Of a DNA stretch of 64,000 bases, positions 38,979-51,493 are shown piece after piece. Every line of letters starts with the position of its first letter. Positions within the stretch are counted from its first letter, which is position 1. Position numbers and translations under genes: made by a program. The stretch lies in assembly GCA_963682175.1 (NCBI GenBank), contig OY821772.1, positions 55,202,925 to 55,266,924 on the forward strand, in the 5' to 3' direction. The stretch is from Triglochin maritima. Lineage: Eukaryota > Streptophyta > Magnoliopsida > Alismatales > Juncaginaceae. Under the pieces are notes generated by a model. It did not search any database, was not told where the DNA came from, and saw nothing but the letters and a program-made list of their open reading frames with translations.

Positions 38979-41900
38979 AGAAAGTCCTGGAGGTGAGGTC
39001 TACACACGTTCATCATGATATAGTGGGATATCCCTCTTTCTTCGGGTCTGGGACAAGATCTAGGCGTGGATGGGCTTAGGCATGGATGTAGAATGTCAAT
39101 ACTGCACAATTGATATATTTTAGTGAAATGCAATAGCAACATGATAGATTGATAGTTATATTTGAATTTGTAGCATGCAATTGTAAATGCCCATTGGCAA
39201 TTAGTCAAGTATAACACTTGGTTTCCATCCAAATTAAACAGTTTATGGAAGACAAATAAGAAGTTGAGTACATCATTCTCACCAAATTTTAGTCACGATC
39301 TTTAGTGGTCAACCTGATGATCTTACTTCTGTTTTAAATTGAAAAAAAAACTACAAACATGCGGCAACAGGCTCTGTAGCCTTCTCTCATCTCTCTAACC
39401 TTTCCGTCTTTGGCAAGTTGTCCCTGTCTACACAACTTGACCACGTATAGCATTATCTAAAAAAAATTGTTACCTTTTGACGAGATGGACTACCATTCAC
39501 CTCTACAACATCACTCCGTGTGTATGTTACATTTCTTAATTAATATTTCTAAAATATTTTCAACCAAATTAAACAACTATTTCAAAATGCATTTACGTAC
39601 ATGCATTCACTTTCCATCGTATTATTCCATATTGCATATCCATTTATAGAATATTTATTGGTATCCATATGTACTTTTCAAGGATGAGGTTATGCATTCT
39701 TCATATGCATAACTGATCTGTATTTGTATCTGCATGTTATATAGATATGGATATTCAATTACCTATATTTGAACGGTATCCTCGTTGCTTGCATCCTCTA
39801 AGGAAACAATACTCGTGAGAAAACTACATATCAATTTCAAAAAGAAAAACAACTATGAATATGGAGCCAATATTTTACTATACAATGCTGGCATGTCTGT
39901 ATTTCAGTATTTGTACCCCAAACTTTAAAGTTTGAATTGTTAAATTTTATGTTGATAATTAAGATATTTATAGAAAATGTAGTATGTACAATAGTCACAT
40001 TCAAGTACAAATTCAGGGCTCAAATTCAAATCCTACATATAAGTTTAATTATGTTATGTCCTTATGTTTTACCACTTACCAAAGGTGGGTGCAAATCAAT
40101 AGCTCCAAATACTGAAGTACATATGCTGATCCCAAGCAATCGTGGAAATTACTATTTTTAGCCTAACATATACAAAGACATAGGGAGTGTAAAATAATTA
40201 ATATTTTTCAACTTCCTCTGAAAAATAATACTATTTCAGCAGTGAACAAGACGGTGAAAACGACCATATATCTGCATTTTCCCTGTTCTATATAATTGGT
40301 TCACAGAATCATAACAGAGGACCCGAGAAAAGACCTTAAATTGTCTCTACTTTATGAATTGTAGATCCCTAAGCATAATGGTGTTGTTGAGGTTACCGAA
40401 GGTAATAGTTAATAAGAATGTAAAAACTGTAGTTGTTTGATTTACTTCGTTAAACATTTTATTATTCAACTTGTAATTTTTTTAGTAGCTTAACGAAGCA
40501 TCTGTTTTGTGTTTTAAGTATCACTCTTAAGACCTTCACTCTTTTAACCTAGGATGCTTTGATCTCGTGCCCTCCACCCTTGGATACCATACAAGCCCTT
40601 TCTTTTTTATCCTCTCACTGTACTTCATGTGTAGAAGTAGGTTTTACTTGTGAATGACTGCATGTGAAACTACTCCATCTCCTCTGCCATGAATTATATT
40701 TTAATCATTTCACATGATGCCATCAGTTGGGAGTTATAACTTGCCTAGTTGTGAGTGATTATCTCTGTTAATAACTAGAGACCTTCAGTAGAAAATACTT
40801 TGCTAATTTTGAAATCTCTGACCTTTACAATGTGACCTGAAGCTGCCATTTGAAAAGTCAGTCAAGCTGCTTTGGTGGAAGAGTGGCTGCAGCAACGGCG
40901 TTCGGCAATATTCGCATAGACCTTAAGAGGAAAGTTTTGCTGCTTAGTGTAACTCTAGAAATGAAGCCCAAGCAAACTAAATTATTCAGAACAGATTTCT
41001 CAAAAATCTGGTTGCAAACTCTTAAGAAAAGTTTCAATATATTCAATGAAGTGAGGAATGTAAACATATTTGTCATCAGGAATTCATAATATTTGCAGTT
41101 AATATCTACACAAGACGAACCTCACTTACTGGGAGGGGACGATAAAATTGTGTTAAATTTGATTTATTCACTACCTTAATAAAACTTAAGCACTTAGGTG
41201 AAGGGTAATTGATCCAACTCTATTATAGAGTGTTTAACAATGTGAGACTATTTTCTCAACACTTCCCTGCACGCGTGACCGGGATAATTTTTTTCGTGGC
41301 TACGCGTGGATAATATAGGTTGGAGTGGGCCCCCACAGTCAATCGTCCCGCTTTGATATCATGTTAAAATTTTTGGTTGGCCAACCACATCAACAAAATC
41401 TAAGCACTTACGTGAAGGGTAATTGATCCAATTTTATTATAGAGTATTGCACACAATTTGTGTTTAGCAATGCGAGACTATTTTCTTAACAGATTGTATT
41501 TCTACATCTTTCGCTATTAACTGAAATAGAGATCAAATATCACATTCCAGTTTTCTCTTGCTTGGCCACACAAAAATTGAGTTAAAGGACCTGTTAGAAT
41601 CTAGAAATTGATATCCACAACTAATTATAGGACTGTGCTTCAGTAAATTGTCGTAAAGTATTTAGTTACAAATATACTTTTTGTGGAAATTGTTTTAATT
41701 GGGTTCAATGGATTATTTTTCAGGATTTTTTGTTGTTGTTGCGCATCTCGCCGTTCTTATAAAATCTAAAAAATTCTTGAGTATGGATTCTATAATGAGG
41801 CTATATTAGAGAAGATAAAATATCTGAATATTAGAGTTTGAATGACAGCACTGACCTTTGCTGCTATTGCTGCTTTTTTTAAAGATTGCTTCATTTGATC

Positions 41901-42730
41901 AGCATTCATCAGATTCTTCAATTTTAAGTTCTATAAATGAAAGCCACATGCTTGAATTTGAGAATCATCGGGATTTTAACTAAACCTAAATGCATTGACT
42001 TATACCTCAATAAGAATATCATGTGATAGAGTTCTTGAAGTAGCACTTTGATGTGCAACTAACAGAAATAATCTCAACGCATTCCCATAAAAATCATGTT
42101 TGTGGTTGTGTTCTTTAGGGTTCAAGAATAATATTGATCTAAAGATCGATCTAGATTTGAGTAAAAAAGAGCAAACAATTACACATGGACATCATATGTT
42201 TTAAAGGAGGTGTGGACTGTGGAGAGGAGAGCTAAGATGGAGTAGATAGAGTTGGGATTGAGACGGGGGGCGTGGAGAGATTCCTTCTGTGGAGGGTCCC
42301 GAGGCCACGACCCTCAAAATAAGGGATTCCATTTACCATTTTCCTCTTCTTTAGATGTGTTTACCTTTGTTGATTGAAACCACTGCATTGTCTATAGCTC
42401 TATTATCCAATAAGGTTATCACCTTATGTTGGACTCTTCGTAGTAGACGTTAAGGCTAACCTATTATTTAATTTCTTACAGACCACTTTAATAAAATGAC
42501 ATAGTAAACCAACATGTATTAAATTACAAAGTGGTACGTAAATAATGAGGGTGAAGGTGGGAGTTAGTAGGAGGAATCAACCACCATGTGGTGTCGGCCT
42601 CGGTAAATGGAAACAAATGGGTTGTAAAGTTTGAAAGCATGTTGAGGTGGGGAGGGTGACACATCCTACAGCTCAGCTGGTGAGTTTAAATAAACTCCAT
42701 CATCAACGCTGTTCTGTTCTGTTCTGGGGA
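38979..42730. other. Intergenic region downstream of CYP97A
   Basis: About 3.75 kb of AT-rich DNA with the CYP97A 3' UTR at its start. Only short chance ORFs are present (for example 40850-41089), none recognisable. A direct repeat occurs at 41185-41455. A GC-richer stretch at 42190-42330 shows no coding signal. Confidence 0.4.
41185..41455. repeat. Direct repeat pair in intergenic DNA
   Basis: A block of roughly 50 bp, containing AAGCACTTA, GTGAAGGGTAATTGATCCAA and TATTATAGAGT, occurs at 41187 and again at 41402. The intervening DNA includes TTTGATATCATGTTAAAATT. Both copies are followed by a similar GTTTAGCAATG/GAGACTATTTTC sequence. This looks like part of a dispersed repeat, but its class is not identified. 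Confidence 0.5.
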
Positions 42731-44500
42731 GGGAAATGTTTTATGAACGCAGCGCGTCACGGACGCGTTTTACGTGGATATCCATGTCAGCCCTTACGTG
42801 GTCAAAGCATGAATATTTTTTTGTTTTTTCTTCCTGATGTCCACTCAAATCACATTAAATGCGTTTCAACTCAGCACGTTCTCTCTCTCCACCCAAATAC
42901 AAATATGATGACACTCTTTTTTTCTTCTTCATTCTTTCTCTCCAGAATAAATCACCATTTCTAGCAAGATATTATGTCGAAGAAGCGTCTGATGCCGACT
43001 CCCAGGATTCTTCACAACGTAAGCAGCGTGAATGGGACGGTGCGAAGACTTCCCGATGTTCTTGTCAGCGTTAGCATCGTGAATGTTCTTCCCTATTTTT
43101 TTCCTAAACGTAATTCTTGTGGGGTAAAATATACAGTGGGAGGTTTGTTGAGTTTGTGCGGGGGTGGCAGGGGGCGGCAGCCCCTGCGGGGGGCGTTTTT
43201 TTGTTTTGACATCATATTATTGCATTCCATATATTGATTCGTTTATTCCGACAATAATGAAGCCATATATTATTCCGGACTGCAAATACACTTATTCCGG
43301 ACTGCAAATACACTTATTCCGATTCCGGACAGCAAATACACTTATTCCGGACAGCAAATCCACTTATTCCGGGCAAACTTTATGTTCTGTTTCTGGACAC
43401 ACTTTATTCTTAAACCGGACAACAAATACACTTATTCCGGACAAACTTTTTGTTCCGTTTCTGGACACACTTTCTTCTTATTCTGGACAACTACACTTAT
43501 TCCGGACTGCAAATACACTTATTCCGGACATCAAATACACTTATTCCGGACAACAAATCAACTTATTCCGGACAAACTTTATGTTCCGTTTCTGGACACA
43601 CTTTATTCTTAAACCGGACAACAAATACACTTATTCCGGACAGCAAATACACTTATTCCGGACAAACTTTCTGTTCCGTTTCTGGACACACTTTCTTCTT
43701 ATTCTGGACAACTACACTTATTCCGGACTGCAAATACACTTATTCCGGACAACAAATACACTTATTCCGGACAACAAATCAACTTATTCCGGGCAAACTT
43801 TATGTTCCGTTTCTGGACACACTTTATTCTTAAATCGGACAACAAATACACTTATTCCGGACAACAAATACACTTATTCCGGACAGCAAATACACTTATT
43901 CCGGACAAACTTTCTGTTTCGTTTCTGGACACACTTTCTTCTTATTTTGGAGAACTACACTTATTTCGTACTGCAAATACACTTATTCCGGACATCAAAT
44001 ACACTTATTCCGGACAACAAATCAACTTATTCCGGACAAACTTTATGTTCCGTTTCTGGACACACTTTATTCTTAAACCGGACAACAAATACACTTAGTC
44101 CGGACAACAAATACACTTATTCCGGACAGCAATATACACTTATTCCGGACATACACATAACGTAAACAGGACAAACACATAATGTAAACTGCACACACAC
44201 ATAAAGTAAGCTAGACAAATTAAGTTGATCCAACGTAAAACTTAAAAACAAATATTTTATTATGATAAGTGTGGGCTCTGCACGAATAATGAGACTGCAC
44301 GATGTCCTAGGGTCTGCACACTGTCTTATCTGTGTATTGGGAAATGAATCGTTCAACTTAAAGAACCGGCGTTTTTTAAAAAGACCAAAACGCGCGAAGA
44401 GAAATTTCGCTGACTGGACGCTGACTCAAAGAAAAATATCTGAGCTGTACAGATCTACGTAAGGCGCGTCCGTGACGCGCGCGTCCGTCTATCACGGCTT
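42731..44500. mobile_element. M3: non-autonomous relative of M4
   Basis: The left end GGGAAATGTTTTATGAACGC, followed by CGCGTCACGGACGC, matches the left end of M4 at 46568. The right end, with GACTGGACGCTGACT and GCGCGTCCGTGACGCGCGCG, matches the right end of M4 in the same inverted sense. No transposase is present. A short reading frame from the ATG at 42974 ends at a GTAAGC donor, like a stray first exon. About half of the element is a TCCGGACA array (43265-44155). No matching TSD could be found, so one end may be rearranged; the right border is placed by analogy with M4. Confidence 0.75.
43265..44155. repeat. TTCCGGACA array of M3 with higher-order units
   Basis: A dense tandem array of CACTTATTCCGGACA units about 20 bp apart, all with CCGGACA on the plus strand. 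A longer pattern is superimposed: a segment with CCGTTTCTGGACACACTTT recurs at about 43381, 43570, 43801 and 44042, marking higher-order units of about 190-240 bp. It is open in several frames only because stops are rare in the unit. Confidence 0.9.
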
Positions 44501-46558
44501 TTTTACTTATGGTACCGTCTGGATTGGGATTCCTGATAAATATTTTGGAAAATATATTAGATTAGCCAAACACCGGAATTGAGAAATCGATTATCAACCT
44601 AAAATTAAATTTTGGTCCGTAAAACATGCATTCACGTGTTCTCTCTTCCTGGAATAGGAAAATAAATTGATTCTAGATTAGTGTTCATGGATTTTGGAAG
44701 AAAATACATTTTTACCTTCACAACATTCCACCAAACAATGCCTTTTGACTATTTCTTCTATTCTTCCTACATTTTTTCAAATTTCTTGCTGCTTCTTCCA
44801 CACAACCCATCCAACACTATAACCTTTTTTCTATTTTTCTGGTTTATTTTCGGATATATTAGGTGGCAAAGATGTGACAAGTTTCTTGTTCCTTTTATAA
44901 AATGGATCCACATGCAAGGTTCTTTTGTCCAATTTCCTCCGCGTACTCCATTTTCTCATTTCTTTTGGCTTTGTTTTTTGTCTAGCCACTTCACATGCAA
45001 CACCATTTTTTTTGTCTTTTTTGTTTTTGTTTCTATGTATGCAACAGGAAATTGTGGTGAAATTGGTTGGTTTGTTTTTCTTGTTTGATATGTTGAGGAA
45101 AATAGTAGTGAAATAGATTAGATTTTTTTTGTAGAGATTGGAATTTGACACGAAGAATTTGGTCCACGAAACGACGGGGAGAAGATGAAGCAGAGCATGG
45201 AGTATTCTAGTAAATTAGTCTATTTTAGAATCTTTCCTATCCAAACACCCCATTTGTTGAAATCAATTCTAACTAGGAATTTGATTCTTGAAAATCAAAT
45301 TTTACCTCAAAATCGATTTCCTAGAATTGTCTCCAAATGGATCCTTAGTTTAACTAATAAGTTTTTTTGCTATTGTTCCGCTACATCGAGAATGTTGCAA
45401 AAACTAACCAAGTCTGGAAGCTTCTAATCCAATCGAAGGTCAGCTTCTTAAAACCTCTCATTTCTGAACATCATATGATTATTCCCATAGGAGATGAATT
45501 TCTTAGATAATGCAAGGAAAAATTAGATTATTGTCACCGATAAATGTTAGGGGCAGAACTATATAAAATCAGCTCTGGTCTAGCAAAAGGCTTAAGTTCT
45601 TATTTGGTAAAAAAAAGATACAACAGGGGAGGAGGGGTGGTGGCGCCGAAGGTTAGTGGACGCCACATATGTTAACGACAAAAGACGAACTGTTTGTTTT
45701 GGAATAATGTATAGGACCACGCGTTGAATTAAAAAAATTGGTTTTGACCACAACATCAAGAACATTATTAATCCCAACTCAAAATCCCCTATCCAATTTA
45801 ATTTCTTTTTTTGCTACATCAGCAAAAAAAACACTATACATCACACCACCCAATCCAACTTATTTTTCACTCGTTAACCTCAATCTCACTTTCAACTCTC
45901 TCTCTCATCCACATCATTTTTATTACCTCATTTTCTATTCTATCACAAAAATACACAAACTACTAAATAAATTATTTATACAGCAACTTAATCTAATTAA
46001 ATTATGCTAATTGCCAAATAATTTCGAAAAATTAGATTTAGTAATTCTCTACCGATTTTTTGGGATTACTAATCCGTTTTTTGGTAAATTCATGTGTTCT
46101 ACTTTGCTAGATAATTTTTTCTTTAATTATATACATTTACAATTATCTTACTATTTTTCTTTAATTACTTACATTTATTTTTACTAATTTTTATTAATTA
46201 TTTACATTTATTTTACTAATTTTCATTAATTATTTTCGTTTATTTTAATTTTCAGAAATTAATTCTAATTATATAAAACATATACATATCAATTAAATAT
46301 TATTTAACAAATAAAAAAACTAATTTTTAATCTTTATTTAAAAAAACAAAAAAAATTAGACCAACCCATGTCGCAACCCGACCCGACCTCAAAAGACCAT
46401 CCGTCAAGGATGGTCTAAGGAGAAACCAAATCAAAACGAAATTAAACTGAAATTAAGGTGATTCAGACGTCTGCATGACCCTTTAGTGAAGTTGCGAGTT
46501 GCGACCATGTGACACTCGGCTAAATGGCACCGGATTATGTTGTATAATGTTGTAACAT
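44501..46558. other. Spacer between M3 and M4
   Basis: AT-rich DNA with pyrimidine-rich tracts and no recognised gene; the ORFs at 44681-45088 and 45738-46010 are low-complexity and unconvincing. A hairpin (AGACCATCC / GGATGGTCT) sits at 46394-46416. Confidence 0.4.
46394..46416. repeat. Hairpin of MITE-like terminal words
   Basis: AGACCATCC, a 5-base loop and GGATGGTCT form a perfect 9-bp stem. The stem word equals the terminal word of the 11680-11930 element, so this may be an end-to-end junction of MITE ends. Confidence 0.5.
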
Positions 46559-46845
46559 ATAGAGAACGGGAAATGTTTGTTGAACGCTTCGCGTCACGGA
46601 CGCTGCTAATCCAGTCAGCAGAATGGCTGATGTGGGCAAGCCAGTCAGCAGACGCGGCTGAGTTCGCTCTCTCCCCAGAAACAATTTCTTTGTTTAGTTT
46701 ATTCCTCGTTTCGTACAAATTTCTCCTCCCTCGCCATCCCTCATTAATGCGTCTCAAATCACTCCATTCTTTCATCATGTTGGCGCTCCTACACTCAACA
46801 TTCGTCCTCCTATTTCTTCCCTTCTCTTTATTAAATTCATTTTTT

Positions 46846-47200
46846 TCCGGACACACACATCAGTCATTTTTTTTAGTTTCTGGACAAGCACGTAACTTAT
46901 TCCGGACAGTTGGAATACTTATTCCGGACAGACGGAACACTTATTCCGGACAGACGAACTACTTACTCCTGATTTTTTGTTGTTGTTTTATTTTCCCGAT
47001 GCGTCCACCATCGCATTTAATGCTTTTCAAATCAGCACGTCCTCCGTCTTCTTTCTTATTCTTTGGCGCGTCAGTTGGAATACTTATTCCGGACACAGTT
47101 ACTATTTATTCCGGACAGTTGGAATACTTATTCCGGACAGTTGGAATACTTATTCCGGACAGACGGAACACTTATTCCGGACAGACGAACTACTTACTCC
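46846..47200. repeat. TCCGGACA array A, upstream of M4 transposase
   Basis: About nine ATTCCGGACA words, all CCGGACA on the plus strand, in the leader region of the transposase. A segment of roughly 150 bp with GGAACACTTATTCCGGACA, CGATGCGTCCACCATCGC and GGCGCGTCA is duplicated about 232 bp apart (46928 and 47160), in the same orientation. Confidence 0.85.
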
Positions 47201-47393
47201 TGATTTTTTGTTGCTGTTGTTTTATTTTCCCGATGCGTCCACCATCGCATTTAATGCTTTTCAAATCAGCACGTCCTCCGTCTGCTTTCTTATTCTTTGG
47301 CGCGTCACGGAGATACAAATATGAGTGTCTAGGTTATTCCGATCCTACGAACCATTCCTTCTTCTCTCCTTCCTCCATTTTTGTTGTACTGTA

Positions 47394-50113
47394 ATGGCAC
47401 TCGTAAATGTGTCCTCACAGCCGGCTCATGCCTCCAACGTCCCTCAAGTGATGATGAATTTTCCTTCCTTCGAAGAAGCCAAAGCATTTTACGTTTCATA
47501 CGCCGATTCCTGTGGTTTTGGTGTGAAGATAAGGCAATCTCATTACGGTCATGGTGTTGTAATACGGGCCACTCTTACTTGCTCAAAGGAAGGTAATGCT
47601 CCCGGAAACCAAGGTGAAGGTAGACCGAAACATAGGTTATCCGGTAGGGTCGAATGCACTGCTCGGATTAGGGTCTCCGGTAATCCATCCAGAGGCTACG
47701 TAATTAACTACGTAGATCTCAAACATAATCACGCCATGCTGTCGGAAGACCAGATGCGCTTCCTCCGACAAAAACGATCCGTCCCGGAGTCCGCCAGAGC
47801 ACGCATTTCGTGCAATGATGCTGCCGGTATATCTGCCGCCAAGACCATGCAATCTTTTGTGGTCGAAGCTGGAGGTCACGATAAATTGTCTTTCAACGAG
47901 CGGGACCTAAGGTTATTTATTCTCCATTTAACCTGGTTGAAGTTACGCATTTAGCTTTGTCATAAAAATTATGTTTCGCAGGAATGTTGTGAACGAGGTT
48001 AGAAACCTCAAAATGGGACCAGGAGATGCGCAAGCTATCCAAGATTATTTCATCAGGATGCAGAAGAATGATTCCCGCTTCTTTTACGTAATGGATATGG
48101 ACGACGAAGGCAGACTACGAAATGTGTTCTGGGCCGACAATCGTTCTCGAGCTGCTTACTCTTACTTTGGAGATGCAATATGTTTCGACACAACATACAT
48201 AACAAACAAGTATGACATGCCTTTTGCCCCATTTGTGGGGGTAAATCACCACTACCAGTCCGTCCTACTCGGTTGCGCACTCCTCTCTTCCGAGACGACA
48301 CAAAATTACATTTGGTTGTTCCAAACATGGTTGACATGCATGAACGGTACGTGTTTTATTTTGTCCGGCTTTGTCCATTTTACGTTGTGTGCCTGTCCGG
48401 TTACTCTTTACGTCTGTCCGGTTTACGTCTTTTGCTCGTCCGGTTTATCCTTTACGTCTGTCCGGTTTACGTCTTTTGCTCGTCCGGTTTATCCTTTACG
48501 TCTGTCCGGTTTACGTATTTTGCTCGTCCGGTTTATCCTTTACGTCTGTCCGGTTTACGTCTTTTGCTCGTCCGGTTTATCCTTTACGTCTGTCCGGTTT
48601 ACGTATTTTGCTCGTCCGGTTTATCCCTTACGTCTGTCCGGTTTATGTTTTTTGCGCGTCCGGTTTATCCCTTACGTCTGTCCGGTTTACGTATTTTGCT
48701 CGTCCGGTTTATCCCTTACGTCTGTCCGGTTTACGTTTTTTGCGCGTCCGTTTTATCCCTTACGTATTTTGCTCGTCCGGTTTACCCTTGACGTCTGTCC
48801 GGTTTACGTTATTTCTGTCCGGATTAACATATGTTTTTATCTTGATCGCGTTGTGTGCATATACAAGCCCCCCGGCGATCATAACTGACCAATGTGGCGC
48901 CATAGCTTCGGCTGTGAGGACTGTGTTCCCTGAAGCGCGGCACAGATTTTGTATATGGCACATAATGAATAAGGCCCCTGTGAAGCTGCCCAAGAAGTAC
49001 CGGGAGCATACGTTGTTTGACCTCAACAACTGTGTATTCGATTCCAAGACTCCGGCAGAATTCGAGCGGAATTGGCAGGGATTTCTAGATGATTTCGAGT
49101 TGCACGACAATAATTGGCTCCGATCCATTTATGCAATTCGAGAGCACTGGGTACCTGCATTTTCGCGGGATTGTTTTTCCGCCGGAATGACATCAACCCA
49201 GAGAAGTGAGGGTATGAACGCCTTCTTCGATAAGTACCTCACATCAAGGACGACACTTAAGCAGTTCGTTCAACAATACGAACTCGCACTACGCCACAAG
49301 TATGAGAAGGAAGCTCAGTCTGATTTCGATTGTCAGCATAAGGCTCCGCAATTGATTTCGAAATATCCATTCGAGAGGCAATTGAGCGAGTTGTATACGG
49401 TGGGTGTCTTCAATAAGGTGCAGTTAGAAATTGGGAAGATGATGTACTGCGACATCAAGGATGAGTTCAACGAGGACGACACATTGCACTTCAACGTGAC
49501 CGAACATGTATTGACACATATCCTCCCATTGTCGAAACGGTTCACAGTGCAAATTAGAGATGAGAAGTGGGTATGCGATTGCAGGATGTTTTATCACGTC
49601 GGTATCCTATGTTGTCACGTTTATGTTGTTATTGCCCGAATACGTCCAAACGCGTTGCTCCCCGAGTCTTACATCGTCCACCGATGGAGGAAGGATATCC
49701 GAAGGAGCTATGGAGTCAAGTTTCCTCTTCAAAGCGGCATAACGGGGAACGATGCGCTTCGTCGCCACGACGACATAATGGGTCGTGCGCTTTGGATCGC
49801 CGAGGCCGCTTTCGACTCAAACGACAGATATCTTCAGGCGGTAGAGGCACTTGAGTTGCTTAAGGAATGTATGCAACGACCTGATCCTGTGTTCGCTGGT
49901 ACATCCGTTCTCAATCCGGATAAGACAATACGGAAAGGCAGACCGCCGAGCAAACGACGGATTTCTTTGTCTGAGAAAATAATTAAAAGTAACGTTAAAA
50001 AAATCAACAGGAAGAAGGCTCTACCCCCGTTACACCCTGCAGCACCCAAACCGGGGGATCACGATTTCGATGACTGGGACATGAATTTGCATTACGAGGG
50101 AGTTCCTCCTTGA
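47394..50113 (+). CDS. M4 FAR1-type MULE transposase, 3 exons, intact
   Basis: Predicted cut-and-paste transposase (710 aa), exons 47394-47911, 47982-48350 and 48868-50113, with phases that join without stops. Seen: FAR1/FHY3-type zinc-binding DNA-binding domain (about residues 25-120: FEEAKAFYVSYADSCGFGVK, TCSKEG, VECTARIRV, KHNHAML). The MULE DDE core follows with first Asp in CFDTTYITNKYDMPFAPFVG, second Asp in IITDQCGAI, a HRFCIWHIM block and the Glu candidate in TQRSEGMNAFF. A SWIM finger CDCRMFYHVGILCCH is near residue 540, and the C-terminus is basic. Intron 2 is entirely a TGTCCGG array; its donor GTGTTT is chosen because it gives NGTPPAIITDQ in frame. The ATG at 47394 is in good context (ATGG) and precedes the conserved domain. 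Host FAR1/FHY3 factors derive from such transposases, but the TIRs, TSD and partner gene mark this as the element's own. Confidence 0.9.
48360..48835. repeat. TGTCCGG array B, inside M4 transposase intron 2
   Basis: Roughly nine tandem copies of a 44-bp unit, each with two sites (CTGTCCGGTTTACG and CTCGTCCGGTTTATCC), all reading GTCCGG on the sense strand. The array fills nearly the whole 517-bp intron 48351-48867. Confidence 0.9.
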
Positions 50114-50133
50114 TTATTGTATTTGTCCTTGGT

Positions 50134-50245
50134 TGGAATTATTCCTATGTAATTTTGTTGAAAGTCATTGTAATTTTGTTGAAAGTCATTGTATGTAATT
50201 TTGTTGAAAGTCATTGTATGTAATTTTGTTGAAAGTCATTGTATT
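50134..50245 (+). repeat. Four short tandem repeats after the transposase
   Basis: The word TAATTTTGTTGAAAGTCATT is repeated four times with a 22- to 26-bp period, just downstream of the transposase stop, in its probable 3' UTR. Confidence 0.85.
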
Positions 50246-50334
50246 ATTGCATAAGATTCAACCCTTTCTTTGCTTGATCGTTTGTGAATTAATTTCTCAT
50301 GGCGACAAATATATTAAGTAATTTTGGTTTGTTG

Positions 50335-51360
50335 TATGTCTGTCCTGATTACGTTATATGTCTGTCCGGTTTATGTTTTAATTAAGTCCGGATTAAGTGA
50401 CCAGTATGTCCGGAATACGTAATTAGGCCGTCCGGATTACATTGTTTGTCTGTCCGGATTACGTTATATATCCGTCCGGAATAAGTTTTATTTATGTCCG
50501 GATTACGTTATATGTCTGTCCGGTTTATGTTTTATTTATGTCCGGATTAAGTGACCAGTATGTCCGGAAGACGTACTTAGGCTGTACGAATTACATTGTT
50601 TGTCTGTCCGGATTACGTTAATATCTGTCCGGAATAAGTTGTATTTATGTCCGGATTAAGTTACCAGTATGTCCGGATTACGTTATATGTCCGTCCGGAT
50701 TACGTAACATCAATGTCCGGATTAAGTGACCAGTATGTCCGGAATACGTAATTAGGCAGTCCGGATTACATTGTTGTCTGTCCGGATTACGTTATATGTC
50801 CGTCCGGAATAAGTTTTATTTATGTCCGGATTAAGTTACCAGTATGTCCTGTTTATGTTTTATTTATGTCCTGATTAAGTTACCAGTATGTCCGGAATAC
50901 GTAATTAGGCTGTCCGGATTACATTGTTTGTCTGTCCGGATTACGTTAACAGTATGTCCGGAATACGTAATTAGGCAGTCCGGATTACATTGTTGTCTGT
51001 CCGGATTACGTTATATGTCCGTCCGGAATAAGTTTTATTTATGTCCGGATTAAGTTACCAGTATGTCCTGTTTATGTTTTATTTATGTCCTGATTAAGTT
51101 ACCAGTATGTCCGGAATACGTAATTAGGCTGTCCGGATTACATTGTTTGTCTGTCCGGATTACGTTAACAGTATGTCCGGAATACGTAATTAGGCAGTCC
51201 GGATTACATTGTTGTCTGTCCGGATTACGTTATATGTCCGTCCGGAATAAGTTTTATTTATGTCCGGAATAAGTTTTATTTATGTCCGGATTACATTGTT
51301 TGTCTGTCCGGATTACGTTATATGTCCGTCCGGATTACGTATCATGTATGTCCGGAAAAA
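50335..51360. repeat. TGTCCGGA array C, between the convergent M4 genes
   Basis: About 1 kb of TGTCCGGATTACG, TGTCCGGAATACG and TGTCCGGATTAAG units, all reading TGTCCGG on the plus strand. A 219-bp higher-order unit is repeated almost identically (50844-51062 and 51063-51281), pointing to recent unequal exchange or slippage. It lies between the 3' ends of the two genes. Confidence 0.9.
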
Positions 51361-51493
51361 AGAAAATCATTTATATATAAAAACCCAACACCAAATGTCC
51401 TTGTATTGATAAATCATTCAAATAGTCTATGTAATTTTAACATGTATACATGTATAACTTTGGGGAAAAAAAATTGAAACATTTTCAGGGCGT

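Noticed and set aside
40850..41089. A small gene downstream of CYP97A
   Set aside because: Both strands give similar-length ORFs without a recognisable domain or splice context; probably chance.
43164..44165. Long open frame through the M3 array (333 codons)
   Set aside because: It is a by-product of the repeat unit, which lacks stops in several frames; overlapping frames give equally repetitive peptides and there is no start or splice context.
42722..44509. A TSD for M3
   Set aside because: The nine bases before 42731 and those after 44500 do not match, and shifting the borders by a few bases did not reveal a pair.
44681..45151. Overlapping plus and minus ORFs between M3 and M4
   Set aside because: Phe-rich on one strand and Lys/Asn-rich on the other, as expected from T-rich DNA; no domain, so treated as noncoding.
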